The notes under the pieces were generated by a model. The model had not been told where the DNA came from. It made no database searches and saw only the letters and a list, made by a program, of their open reading frames with translations. A DNA stretch of 23,669 nt, taken from contig JAKMXF010000177.1 of NCBI GenBank assembly GCA_024704765.1, positions 673,359 to 697,027 on the forward strand, given 5' to 3'. The stretch comes from Oopsacas minuta (Eukaryota; Porifera; Hexactinellida; Lyssacinosida; Leucopsacidae). A program made the position numbers and the translations under genes. The first letter of the stretch is position 1. Each line of letters begins with the position of its first letter. Positions 7,887-17,655 of this stretch are shown here, piece after piece.

Positions 7887-8561
7887 ACAATCACATCCAT
7901 TACAAGTTGAATTTACTTATCCACCGTTTTTATATACAATGGGAGAAGTAAAACAATCGGTACCCTCCCACATGTTATTACAGTCACACCTATACACATT
8001 ATCTCCTATACCATCGATACATAATCCCCCAACTTGACAAGGAGTACCCAAGCAAGGAAGGTATTGGCTCTCGCATGCAGTACTGAAATAATTAACAGTA
8101 CAATTACAAGCACTACACTCTGTCTCAGCTGTTCCATTCTGGCAGATTAAATCACAGTTTGAGCGGTCAGGACCTGATCTATTCGGAGCACAAACACAAG
8201 CAGACTCAATATTATACACATAGTTCAAAGGGCGCATGACTACACACATTCCATCGAGACTATGAGAGCAACACTCTGATGCAGACTGTCGGTAGCAATA
8301 ACCTAATGAATTATTAACACCAGCTCTAAGACAATCATCATCACATTCCATATAACCGTACAGATCACTAGAGACTAGAAAGAAGTTAAGATTACATTCA
8401 TAACGATCTACACGCATATAAGAAGAATTTAGAAATACAGGGGGGTTATTAGGTACAGAAATAGTAACAGTGGTATTATCAACTATCCAAAATATAGTAG
8501 AGCATTTAGAAATATTACACACAAGTTCTTTAGGAAATATGCGCAAAAGCAGCAGGCTTAA
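7887..8561 (-). pseudogene. EGF-like cysteine-rich gene, upstream half
   Basis: A single exon read from 8561 toward 7887. A strong acceptor precedes it on the minus strand: a long TC-rich tract ending CTCTCCTTCAG just before 8561. It opens with a hydrophobic LSLLLLRIF stretch, then a mixed region with CDDDC and CYRQSASECCSH, then laminin/EGF-type modules: CQNG...CSACNC, then C..TPCQVGGLC and CDCNNMWEGTDC, ending CNGCDCV at the insertion edge. It therefore resembles a secreted or membrane-anchored extracellular protein of the kind abundant in sponges and other animals. A TAA at 7914-7916 interrupts the frame 27 bases before the junction, although cysteine-module sequence continues past it, so the gene was degraded further. 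FEM1 copy A ends only about 24 bp upstream of this exon, implying that earlier EGF-gene exons lie beyond it or were lost. Confidence 0.65.
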
Positions 8562-9266
8562 CTGAAGGAGAGAGAAAGAGAAATTTATTTGTCAATTTTA
8601 GGAGGTGGTGTACAATGAAGGTCAATAAAGGTGTGAAAAAACGCAGGTAGTGTTTCTGTAGACAGTTGGTACTCTACGATAATCCGTGCGGACAGACAAG
8701 CTAGTTTTAATGGGTAATACGATCTTAGTGCTAGATACTGTGGGGGAAGTTTACTGATACAACATTCTATAGGCGTTCGATTTGAGGGAGTAACAGAATC
8801 TAAATGTGACCCAGCTTGTATTAACGCGTGGATAACGGAATCAGGAACTGTTTCTAACATACACGCTAAATGTAACGCGGTTAAACCGTCCTTATCTGAT
8901 ATCTCTAACATATCTGGAGTAGATACAGCAATGAATGCGTTCAGCACATTCTCATTTATAAGAAATACTTTGATTTCATAATAGAATGGAAAATAGGTTC
9001 ATCTCTTGTTAATGGATGAAATAATAGCTGCAGTGCTTCTAACATCACAGGATTTCTATAAACGACAGACTCGACAGTAGTGAAAGATGGAAATTTCTCC
9101 AACCAAATATCAAGAAACTGGTTCAAACACTTATGATACTAAACGTTCATATTAGCTTCTATACCTCTCAGCAAAACAGTATACCTTCTGTAAATACACT
9201 TGAAATAATCAGCAAACCTTTCCATTGTCATAACATCAATATTGAGGTCTGGCAATAGTGTATTTA

Positions 9267-10575
9267 CAGGGTGACAATTAAGTTCTGATACATAATTCCA
9301 ATAGATCTGATTCGTTTCCAATATATTATATTACCATTTCTATCATTTATATTCTAACATATATGTCTTCCTGTTATGCTCAAACAGTAATCTAAATCTA
9401 TATACGCATAATATCAGAAATTTCAACATGGAAGTAAAGAGGTCAAAAATTATCTCATTATTTATGACCGGGAGCACACAGAGCGAGATTTTGAAAAATC
9501 TGAAAAGTGAAAAAATCAACAGATTATTCATTTATCGCACTATTAAACGATATAACGATACCAAAAGTGTGGAGGACAAGCCTCGTTCTGGCCGACCGAC
9601 TACAGTTCGTACGAGGGCACTAAGGGAAAAACTCCGCAGTAAAATCCGCCGAAATCCCAGGCGGTCAATCTGGAAGATGGCAAGGGAGTACTCTGTTAAT
9701 CGCGAAACATTGCGAAAGGTGATACATGAGGACCTGGGACTTAAATCACTCAAACGGCAAACATTTCATTATCTCACTCCCACTCTTCAGGTAAAAAGAC
9801 TTGAAAGGTGCAAAAGGCTTCTGCGGCGCCTCGTAAATGAAGATTATGAACAGTGTTGTTTTCGGACGAAAAGATTTTCACGGTAGAAGAAGCAACTAAC
9901 CGTCAAAATGATAGAATTATTGCGTCCTCATGCAAAGACATCCCTGAGAACATTAAATTCATCGATCGAGTGCAAAAACCACTTTCTGTGATGGTCTGGG
10001 CTGGGGTGTCCGCAGATTCTCGGACAAAATTGATTTTGTCCCACAAGGGGTCAAAATTAACTCGCAAACATATAGAGAGTTGATTCTTGAGTCTGTAATC
10101 AAATCTGCTGGTTCATCCTTGTTCAAAAACACACCCTGGATATTCCAGCAGGACTCTGCGCCAGCGCATGCCTCGAAAGCAACTCAATCCTGGCTTTTAG
10201 GGGAAAATATTGACTTTTTGTCCAAGGAAGAATGGCCTCCTTCAAGTCCGGATTTGAATCCACTTGACTATTCCGTCTGGGGGACTTTACAGAGCAGAGC
10301 CTGCGCTACTCCGCATAGAAATTTGGAATCTCTGCGGAAGGCTTTGATTACAGAATGGGAGAAAATTCCGCAAGAAGAACTCCGGAAATCTGTCCAACGG
10401 TTTCAAGGACGACTTAAAGCTGTAGTAAAGGCAAAAGGCGGTTATATCGAATAGAATTGGATAGGAAGATTTATTATAATATGCTTTAACTGTCAGTGAA
10501 AATTTGGATTGAAAGGATAACGAGTTTAGGAAAAACCATAGTATATTCGTGTATCTGAACTTAATTGTCACCCTG
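9267..10575 (+). mobile_element. DD37D mariner (maT-like) element, 1309 bp
   Basis: CAGGGTGACAATTAAGTTC at 9267 and its inverted copy ending at 10575 form terminal repeats of at least 25 bp with one mismatch (position 20). TA flanks both ends (9265-9266 and 10576-10577), the standard Tc1/mariner target duplication. Removing the element rejoins the FEM1 exon. The element is complete in outline but its transposase is frameshifted twice, so it cannot move on its own. Confidence 0.95.
9428..10454 (+). pseudogene. Mariner transposase, DD37D type, two frameshifts
   Basis: The N-terminal part (9428 to about 9850) has paired helix-turn-helix sequence including a KPRSGRPTTVRTRAL linker of the GRPR-like hook type. 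The catalytic part begins LFSDEKIFTVE (first D), continues with WIFQQDSAPAH (second D) and WPPSSPDLNPLDYSVW (third D). I count 37 residues between the second and third Asp, giving DD37D, the signature of the maT group. A one-base shift near 9850 moves the reading from the first frame to LFSDEK. A second near 10045 moves it to one that reads GVKINSQTYRELILES. The final part ends at the stop 10452-10454. No internal stops other than those produced by the two shifts are seen, so inactivation may be fairly recent. Confidence 0.92.
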
Positions 10576-11324
10576 TACTTGACGCAAGAGCACCTTAAAT
10601 TCATTTGCAGATGCTTGTGTTGGCATCCAATTTGTCTTTACGACAGCTTGTAATAGCTGATACAATAGCTCACAACATCTCCAATAATACACAGAACCTT
10701 CACTATACAAACGGTTGGTTAATCGAATCTTAAGATCACAAGATGTGTAGTATAATGGCCCGAATACTCTCTCGCTTATTAGCACACACTGAATGAGGTA
10801 GTTTTTATGTGAAATATTATAAATATCAGTTAATATTCTAACTTCCTGTACACCCTCGTATAAATCTATAGCTGGTTTCCCGGGATAACCTAAATTGTGT
10901 ATTTCTCTCAATTCAAGTGCTTTTCTCCAAAATTCAGTTACTTTAGAAGAAGGATAATCCCCGAATCTCTCTTATCCCTCTGACTAACCACATATCAACT
11001 TCACATTCAAGAGTACATTCAGGCTGTTTACTGAGATAATCCATTGCATATTCATTGTGACATTTGGGCAGTTACAAATAAATGACAGGGGGGTTGATAC
11101 ACCTCTGGTACTGTGTAGTAAGGTATAGGAGGAGATGGAGATTGGGCTCTACATGGCCAGATTATTTTAGCTCCGAGGTGGATTAATAGGTTGAATATCT
11201 CTTTGGATTCTCGTTCTATTGCTATGTGTAATAAGTCTATTCCTGCAGCTGTTGTCTGACTGAGATCGGCTTTGCCATAAGTAACTGTATACAAATATAT
11301 GGTAACTAATATTAAAGTATAATA

Positions 11325-11384
11325 CAGTCAATTCCCAATATCCGAAACCCAAGGGATCGTGATCGATATAATGTGAGTTAACTG
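11325..11384. mobile_element. Shortened pogo/Tigger-like miniature element in FEM1 copy A intron
   Basis: Both ends are present with flanking TA (11323-11324 and 11385-11386), starting CAGTCAATTCCCAATAT and ending with the inverse of CAGTTAACTCACATTATA. Only 60 bp remain, against 167 bp in copy B. An internal deletion is the simplest explanation. Confidence 0.55.
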
Positions 11385-12014
11385 TACGTATAGAATTCGT
11401 ATAAATATTCCTACTGTAGATTATCTATATATTACTTACCGAGTAATCTAAGAGCATCTTCATCATCAACCAATACAGGCATCATAAAAGGAGACTGCCC
11501 CAGTTGATCAGCTATACTAATATCAGCTCCCCTATTCAACAGACACATTATGACTTCCTCTCTATTATGATGATACGCGGCGAGGAGCAGAGTAGAACTC
11601 GTTGAGTTTGATTGGTTAATATTCGCACCGGCTTCTAGAATTTCTCTTACAATATTGACATTACCACCTATAAGAAAACAGAAGTAAACAAAGGTAAATA
11701 ACTAATATTTGAAGTTTATACCTAATGCAGCACACCATAAGGCTGTTGCCCCTCTAATCTCATATCCTGTGAAATCAGGTTTAACTGTCATTGTGTATTC
11801 AAGATCCAAAACTTCTAGAAAATTCTTCAGGATATAGCTTACTATCATATTTTGACCTTTCTGAGCAGCTAGAATTAACGGCGATCCCTTATTGCCCTTA
11901 GGCTGGAATATATCCTTTGGATTTGCAGTCTTTAGTAAAGTTTTTAGTTGAGACCTAAATTCTGGATATTTCCCTTTTGCTGCGGAATCCAATAATTCTG
12001 TATGCAGCGAGCAT

Positions 12015-13105
12015 CTTTACATTTCTACGTCACATAACAACGTCATCAACATACTCAGATGAATTGTTACATAATGAATTATTGGATTCTGCAACGAAAG
12101 GGAAATTTCCATTATTTAAGTCCTAACTAACAACTTTACTAAAGAATACACATCCAAAGCATATATTCCAGCCTAAGGGCAATAAGGGATCTCTGTTAAT
12201 TCTAGCTGCTCAGTAAAGTCAAAATATGATAGTAAGCTATATCCTGAAGAATTATCTAGAAGTTTTGGATCTTGAATACTCAATGACAGTTAAACCTGAT
12301 TTCACAGGATATGAGGTTAGAGGGGCAACTGCCTTATGGTGTGCTGCATTAGGTATAAACTTCAAATATTTGTTATTTACCTTTGTTTACTTCTGTTTTC
12401 TTATAGGTGGTAATGTCAATATAGTAAGTGAGCTTCTAGAAGCCGGCGCCAATATTAACCACTCAAACTCAAGGAATTCTACTCCGCTTACCGCCGCATG
12501 CGATCATAACAGAAGGGAAGTTATAAAATGCCTGTTGAATAAGGGAGCAAAAACTAGTATAGCTAATCAAGTGGGACAGACTCCTTTTATGGTAGCGGTA
12601 TTCGGGCTGAATGAAGATGCTCTTAGATTACTCGGTAAGTAATATGTAGATAATTTACAGTAGGAATATTTATACGAATTCTATACGTACAGTTAACTCA
12701 CGTTATATAGAACACGGATATATCTAAATACCCGCTTATATAGATATGTGAAATTTTACAAATATTGTCCTGAACAGTCAAAGTAACATAAATTACACCA
12801 GTCATATCGAAGAAATTATCACGATCCCTTGGGTTTCGAATATTGGGAGTTGACTGTATTATACTTTAATATTAGTTACCATTTATTTGTATACAGTTAC
12901 TTATGGCAAAGCCGATCTTAGACAGTAGCTGCGGGAATAGACACACTACACGTAGCAATAGAACAAAAGCCCCAGAATATATTCAAACTATTAATAGTCC
13001 TCGGTGCTGAAATAATCTGGTCATGTAGAGCCCAGTCTCCATCTCCTCCTACACAGTGCCAGAGGTGTATCAACCCCCCTGCCATCCATTTGTAGCTGCC
13101 AAATG
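12015..13105 (+). pseudogene. FEM1-like gene, copy B (5' part, inverted, broken)
   Basis: This matches copies A and C. Exon 1 runs to 12352, intron 12353-12406, exon 2 12407-12634, intron 12635-12896, exon 3 12897-13105. Exon 1 has two nonsense codons: TAA in the position of the SQL glutamine (around 12121) and TAA just after LAAQ near 12214. Exon 2 is fully open and encodes ankyrin repeats (EAGANINHSNSRNSTPL, NKGAKTSIANQVGQTPF). Exon 3 has lost four bases at its start (CTTAGACAGTAG against the longer copy A string) and nine more near 13050, so the frame is destroyed. The first intron, 54 bp, is open in frame here and lets exons 1 and 2 read through, while copies A and C have TAG at the same place. 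Homology ends at 13105, before the TPR-like part. Confidence 0.8.
12690..12856. mobile_element. Pogo/Tigger-like miniature element in FEM1 copy B intron
   Basis: CAGTTAACTCACGTTATAT begins at 12690 and the other end is the inverse of CAGTCAACTCCCAATATTC, ending at 12856. TA flanks both sides (12688-12689 and 12857-12858). The 167-bp length and TA duplication fit pogo/Tigger-type non-autonomous elements. Copies A and C hold shortened forms at the same intron site, so it was inserted before the FEM1 copies separated. Confidence 0.65.
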
Positions 13106-13819
13106 TCTTAGCAGCTACAATCGAGTAAGGTTATTCTTATACAAAATTTGAAATTTAATGTTATGGTTTACTAAGTAACAATATTTTGAAAATTTCAAAG
13201 ATATGTTTTATGGTCTGCTAAAATAAATGAATGTTGTATCTAGATTCATACTACGAATATTCTCCTTCAATTCACTTGAAAAAGTATTTGTATTGTTTAA
13301 TACGCTTAATATCTAAATGTATACACAATATACTATAAAATCATAAGAAATTAGGAAATAATGTAGTAAACGTACGTCTAGAAACTCTATTAATTTTCAG
13401 TGAATTAGTTAACCAGCTGATTAAAATGGTAGATAACTTGTTGATTGAGGTGGTTTGTACATTACAATCTGTTCTCGCATGCGATAAAGTGTCTGTGGCA
13501 CCTCGAGTTGTATTTAACTTGCTTCCGTTTGCATTGGCAAGTCCTGGTCCGGTAGTTGTCTTGCATTGGCATGAGACGTACCGTATGACCCCTGCCTTTA
13601 CAGTGTTCAATCCAGGATTTACTTTTGGGGGAAAGTTGTCATTATGGGCTACGCTATAGATCTCTGACTATTCTTTCGTTGTATTTATCCCATGCAGATA
13701 TTTTGTGCAATTAAGATACTTCTTAATTAAAAACAACAATAATTTCAATATGAATATTTTAGGAAAATCTGTGTAATTACCAATACACACGATTTAAGCT
13801 TGAACCTCACAATACTATT
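13106..13819. other. Unassigned stretch with overlapping open frames
   Basis: Open frames exist on both strands (13426-13659 plus, 77 aa; 13341-13610 minus, 89 aa), and this part is less AT-rich than its surroundings. I recognise neither product. The minus strand has a string GRGHTVRLMP that recalls prokaryotic IS110-type transposases, but the rest does not follow that family. The remainder is AT-rich without features. Confidence 0.35.
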
Positions 13820-14190
13820 CTATTCTACGGGTCTTTTGCCCTTCATAATGATCAACAAATTCTCCAACATATCATTCGTTAGGAGATCAAGGCCTTCAAT
13901 GCATATGCGCATCGTATGTTCAAGCGTGCCCTCCCCCATCCTGCTGCGGAGTCTTGTTATTATTAGTTTCATATTGCTAAATGTACGTTCAACAGTGGCT
14001 GTTGTTACTAGTAAAACCTCTAGGCCTCTACTATTGCAGCTAAATTTGATAAGTTTGTAAATGCAATCGAAATGTCTCCGCTATTGATCAATTTCGATAG
14101 TACAGCCTGCAAAGATCTTCTAAATTATCCGCCGAAACAATTTCCATTCTGCTTCAGTTTTCTCTCCATCAATGTCTGGTTGTGACACCA
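13820..14190 (-). pseudogene. hAT transposase C-terminal fragment
   Basis: Read on the minus strand, the last 75 or so codons are open to a TAG at 13820-13822 and contain TATVERTFSNMKLIITRLRS, the hAT dimerisation motif (A..ER.FS.M...K..LR). They continue RMGEGTLEHTMRICIEG and end KGKRPVE. Just upstream the frame is broken: a readable PDIDGEKTEAEWKLFRRII string lies near 14185-14120 in another frame. This is a different hAT lineage from the one at 1200-2982, closer to the KIAA1586/ZNF862-like group by its motif wording, which is a judgement from memory. The catalytic core is absent. Confidence 0.8.
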
Positions 14191-14291
14191 CCATCATCAC
14201 CAATTCTGACATGTTGTATAACATTATATTCATTTATGAATAAACTGTTTATTCAATCAGTTTACCATTCTGATGTCATTAATTCCAAAAT

Positions 14292-14564
14292 ACCTTACTA
14301 TAGGAAATTAACGCGATTTTGAGGGAGAACATTTGTATATTCACTATTTTATGCGAATAAATATTAAGAAATTATTCAATTTTCTAAACATAAAGAGAAA
14401 TAATTCCTAAACAAATAATATGTCCTTATAAGGGTCTAGATCTCGGAACTCGGAAAACATGTAAATTGGGAGTTTGCCATCCATTGTATAAACTTGCTAA
14501 ATAGTATAAATTGCAGGAAATTAACGCGAATTGGAGCATTCGCGTTAATTTCCTATAGTAAGGT
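14292..14564. mobile_element. Miniature inverted-repeat element, perfect 25-bp ends
   Basis: 14292-14316 (ACCTTACTATAGGAAATTAA then CGCGA) is the exact reverse complement of 14540-14564. If the true end is CTATAGGAAATTAACGCGA, TA flanks both sides (14296-14297 and 14559-14560), as for Tc1/mariner/pogo-type insertions. A third, direct copy of the inner motif, AGGAAATTAACGCGAA, lies at about 14514-14529 and pairs with the right end to form a tight local hairpin. The interior is AT-rich and non-coding. Confidence 0.8.
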
Positions 14565-14822
14565 GTCAACAATAGTGATACATGATGAAATGACAATAAT
14601 TATAGTCTACATTGAATATTATAGAATAGAGGTGGATAGTGGTGATGATTATTTATCACTATAACTACTACAATAACTAGAAACAAACTGTATTTGAAAA
14701 TTATGAATACAATACACATCTGTACTAGAAATACAAGCGCTATTCAGACTGTAACTTTGGTAATTTCCTCTTGAATTCACCACGGCATTTTTCAAGTTCC
14801 TTTCGAGTCTAGATTGCGAACT

Positions 14823-16454
14823 TTATTCTTCGATAAACAATTGCTGGTGGCAGATAGTATTTCGCTGAGATAACAATGGAATGGTGTTTGACAAGCACAC
14901 AAATCTCCAGAAATCAAAATTCTCAAATTCTATCCTCGAAATTGAGAGTTGATTAAGTTTAGTTTTACTGTTACCAGCAAGAAATTGTCTCATCAGTCGA
15001 TTGTCCTGTTCGATTCTAGATAAGATTTTTAACAGAGTTATTACTGCATTGACAACACCATCTGAAGGATATTTAAGCCCTCCTCGGTCAGCTAAGTGTA
15101 TTAGATTAAAGTCAGAATCTTCACTCTCCAAGGCAAATGTTTCACTGTATGTGAGCAAAGATATACAACTATAAGGTTCATTGTTACATAAGAAAGTCTT
15201 AACAAATTCCTTTACCGAAAGTCTGAAATTTGCTTTCTTGAGCTCTGTATAACTTTAAGATTTTAGATACTTTAATTCTACATTCACTCTCAACTATTCG
15301 GCAGACGGAAATGTTGTAACTACAGCCAGACATTAATCTGTAAACCCCAGTGTTTTTCAAGAGAATCGTGTTGTAGCAATCCTGTCAAACGTAAGAAAAT
15401 CCACAATCAATGATTCTTGGTATAACTTGACAAGTGTGAATTAAGCTGGCAAATGTTTGTGAACTAACTTTTCCAGCTCTATCACTACAACTATAGCTCT
15501 TCCAATCTTGAAGCCAAGATACAAACTTTGAAAAGAACACAAAACTATCATCTTCAAGCTGGAAAAACTTTGAATCAGGGTCGCATAGTTGAATATCTAT
15601 CCCTGGACTATGAATATTACACATCTTCCAAAATCTGGTAATGAGAGAAATAAATTGGAGTCGATTGAAGATTTTCGTGCTCTGGGAATCTTCTTCACAA
15701 GTTCTAATTTTCTATGATAGATCTAACTGAATGAATAACAGTATTGATACCAATCTCAACATTATATTGTTCATGTGTTCTAAAGCTTTTGAGTTTACTG
15801 ATAAATTTGACGAATATCAGAAAGGCGATTATTATGGATGGAACTTCAACTTCATTTACAAAACAACTCACATGTAAAGCAGCATCAATACAGATCTGAT
15901 GAGATATAGTCAATAGTGGTCCCGATAGTACTCTCTTGAAAATATGCAATGTACCCTGACTTGAGGGAATATACGTCCATATTTCAGTTAGGTTAATTGT
16001 CGTATACTTTAGCTGGATGTCATCAATATTAGAAACAGAAAAGCTATTATTTTATTTTTATGTTCAGCACGACTCAACTCAAAAGAGCATGGCAAAAATA
16101 TCGGATATCAATTTCATTTTGGTCCAAACGATCAGGTTGTTTAGAAGATCCTTGTAAATAAGAAGGGCAGTTAGGTAGATTGACGGGCTTGGCATTTTTC
16201 ATAAGGACCAGGCTTTGTTGAAACTTTCTCTACTGTACCATAGGAATATCGAAGTGAAGTAACACGTCATCGTCATTGAAGTATTTCGAACAGATGAAGA
16301 CTTTTGCCAATTCCCAAGCATTATTTCTATGGAGAAATCTTCGCCATTCATCCTGCAATTCTTTTGACCAATGATTCGCCATTTCAAACACTGGAGTATA
16401 ATTAGTGCCATCATAATTGGAAGAGCAGTTGGCCACACTACACCTATTAGGCAT
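14823..16454 (-). pseudogene. P-element/THAP9-like transposase remnant
   Basis: The minus strand holds the family's parts in order. ATG at 16454 opens a THAP zinc finger: MPNRCSVANCSSNY, then W..R, then ICSKYFNDDDV (the usual His of CSxHF is Tyr here). A NLPNCPSYL string follows near 16160 in another frame. Middle fragments lie at 15949-15704. 15624-15385 reads SPGIDIQLCDPDSKFF, then FVSWLQDWKS, then IHTCQVI..ID.GFSYV, typical of the P-element core. Next, past a frame change near 15345, comes GVYRLMSGCSYNISVC. The C-terminal part (15158-14823) contains LADRGGLKYPSDGVV. P-type transposases use GTP as cofactor and an RNase-H-like centre. Many stops and shifts show that it is dead. No terminal repeats were identified. 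Confidence 0.78.
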
Positions 16455-16994
16455 ATTGCTAAGGAGTAAGGAAATATCGGTAAATAATAATTGAACTACT
16501 GAAAAATGGGTCAGAGGATGTATAGCGAGTTGGTAATTGATACAGACAACATAGGTTGTGTGTGGCCACAGTTGTGTGTATTTCAATATAATAGTTTTCT
16601 TGCTCTTTGAGCTTTTCTTATGATGGAAGATTAGCACTTTTGGTGGCTTATGCCCTTTCTTGCTAGTTTTCTTTGTAGGCTTTTCTAAGCTTTGGGAAGG
16701 TCCTGGAATAGGAGATGGAGGGCGATGGGATTGGAATTCCTCTGGCGGATTATAAGAGATCGGGGTACTATTGTATGTACTATTCTGATTGATTGGAGAA
16801 GAGTTTAGATTGGGAGGGTGGAAGAGTCGGGTGGGAATAGGAACTAAGGAGAGATTATTATTATTTCCATTGGTAGGGATAGGAGAAGAGGCAAATGTAT
16901 ACCTCTTATCCATTTTATTCACTATATTCATATTTGGTAGGGCTGGGAAGAGAAGATTCCTTTTCATTTCTGGTACAATGAATGTATCTAACAA
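16455..16994 (-). CDS. Pro/Ser/Asn/Lys-rich open frame joined to the THAP start, unknown
   Basis: An open frame of about 180 codons runs without a stop straight into the THAP ATG at 16454. The best start is the ATG of MKRNLLFPALP, at about 16970; the earlier non-ATG start at 16994 is not supported. The first part is low-complexity (SSPIPTNGNNNNLS, PPSPIPGPSQS) followed by a lysine-rich stretch (KPTKKTSKKGHKPPK); the last 45 residues are hydrophobic and look like translated intron or 5' flank. A plausible acceptor, CTCATTGTTAG, lies just before 16984 on the minus strand, so this may be an exon of an unrelated gene. I do not recognise it. Confidence 0.35.
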
Positions 16995-17037
16995 TGAGAA
17001 ATCTTAGATTCGTATAAATCTGTAAATACATAGAAAT

Positions 17038-17566
17038 GGCGTGTCTGAAATACGGGACGTGACGTTATGATAGCCACCTCAATATATCACCCAAATGAAT
17101 AACTATATGCGTCATGTATTCTGTGCTATCACTACTATCCCAGGATCTTAGCTAGTACGTGAAATATTCTGGCGGTGTAAGCGCTTGAGTATGGCCTGAA
17201 AACCAATCCAGGATATATTTGGGCCAACGAGCAATTTATGGCATATTATAGTGTGAGAAATTAGCAAGGGCTCCTATTTCACTGGATTGGTTTCCGATAT
17301 GCTAGCGATATACGGACCTCAGGGGTCCGTTAAATGCCAGTGTTTTAGGCCCCAAAAAGGCGGTCACACAGGGAACAAGCAAAACACTCTGAAACAGTAT
17401 TTCAAGGGTCAATACACTGTGAATAAACAGGTACGGTGCCTTATTCATGAAACATATAGTTATACACTTTGGGAGAGGAATTTGGGTTACTACAACGTCA
17501 CGTACTTTAGGCATCTACATTTTCCGAGACCATCACGTCACGTCCCGGAAATTAGGCACACCCAAC
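17038..17566. mobile_element. Inverted-repeat element of about 530 bp
   Basis: The left end around 17038-17066 reads GGCGTGTCTGAAATACGGGA then CGTGACGT; the right end, 17534-17566 inverted, reads GTGTGCCTAATTTCCGGGAC then GTGACGT. They match over about 28 bp with several changes, strongest in CGGGACGTGACGT. Inside, GAAAACCAATCCAG near 17199 pairs with CTGGATTGGTTTCC at 17282, and ACGGACC/GGTCCGT at 17314-17331 forms a short hairpin. This looks like a non-autonomous DNA transposon. No target duplication was established. Confidence 0.6.
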
Positions 17567-17592
17567 AGAAATAGTTGGAAAATACATAGATA

Positions 17593-17655
17593 CAGACATC
17601 CCTCGCCATTCGCGGGGAGTACGTTCCTGAAAATTGTTGTGAACGGCGAGTGCTG
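17593..17655. mobile_element. 63-bp pogo/Tigger-like mini-element
   Basis: It starts CAGACATCCCTCGCCATTCG and ends GAACGGCGAGTGCTG, the inverse of CAGCACTCGCCGTTC; TA flanks both ends. The CCCTCGCC..TTCGCGG wording is typical of Tigger/pogo-type termini. The two ends differ by a short gap, so it is old or a fused solo pair. Confidence 0.45.

Larger units (their letters stand above)
8585..12000 (-). pseudogene. FEM1-like ankyrin-repeat gene, copy A (nearly complete, broken)
   Basis: FEM1 proteins are substrate receptors of cullin-2 ubiquitin ligases that read C-terminal degrons through N-terminal ankyrin repeats. Exon 1 (about 12000-11722) has the FEM1 opening with GSPLILAAQKGQ and RGATALWCAALG; exon 2 (11667-11440) has ankyrin repeats such as EAGANIN and NRGADISIADQLGQSP; exon 3 starts at 11284. 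Exon 3 continues with the TPR-like middle (TEFWRKALELRE, SERVFGPLY) and ends with the typical tail ACLSARIIVEYQLSTE...FIDLH before TAA at 8585-8587. Introns are 11721-11668 and 11439-11285, both GT..AG. Breaks: an extra G near 11065, a frame change near 10965, the mariner insertion at 9267-10575, TAG at 9139-9141, and a frame change near 8970. The start codon is missing because the 5' end is cut at the palindrome centre; copy C shows what precedes it. Confidence 0.85.
11061..13105. repeat. Large palindrome formed by FEM1 copies A and B
   Basis: 11061-12000 (copy A, minus) and about 12015-13105 (copy B, plus) are inverted homologues with only about 15 bases between them. Homology covers exons and introns. 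The arms differ at many sites and in one large intron gap (copy B has about 107 bp more inside a miniature element). They are therefore older than the MULE arms. The homology stops at 13105 in copy B but continues in copy A, so the inversion or duplication end lies inside exon 3. Confidence 0.85.

Noticed and set aside
9343-9753. Minus-strand frames across the mariner N-terminus
   Set aside because: They are antisense to the clear transposase frame and have no motif.
13430-13640. IS110-like transposase on the minus strand (GRGHTVRLMP)
   Set aside because: Only a ten-residue string resembles the family; the conserved regions that should follow are absent and the strand also has a competing frame.
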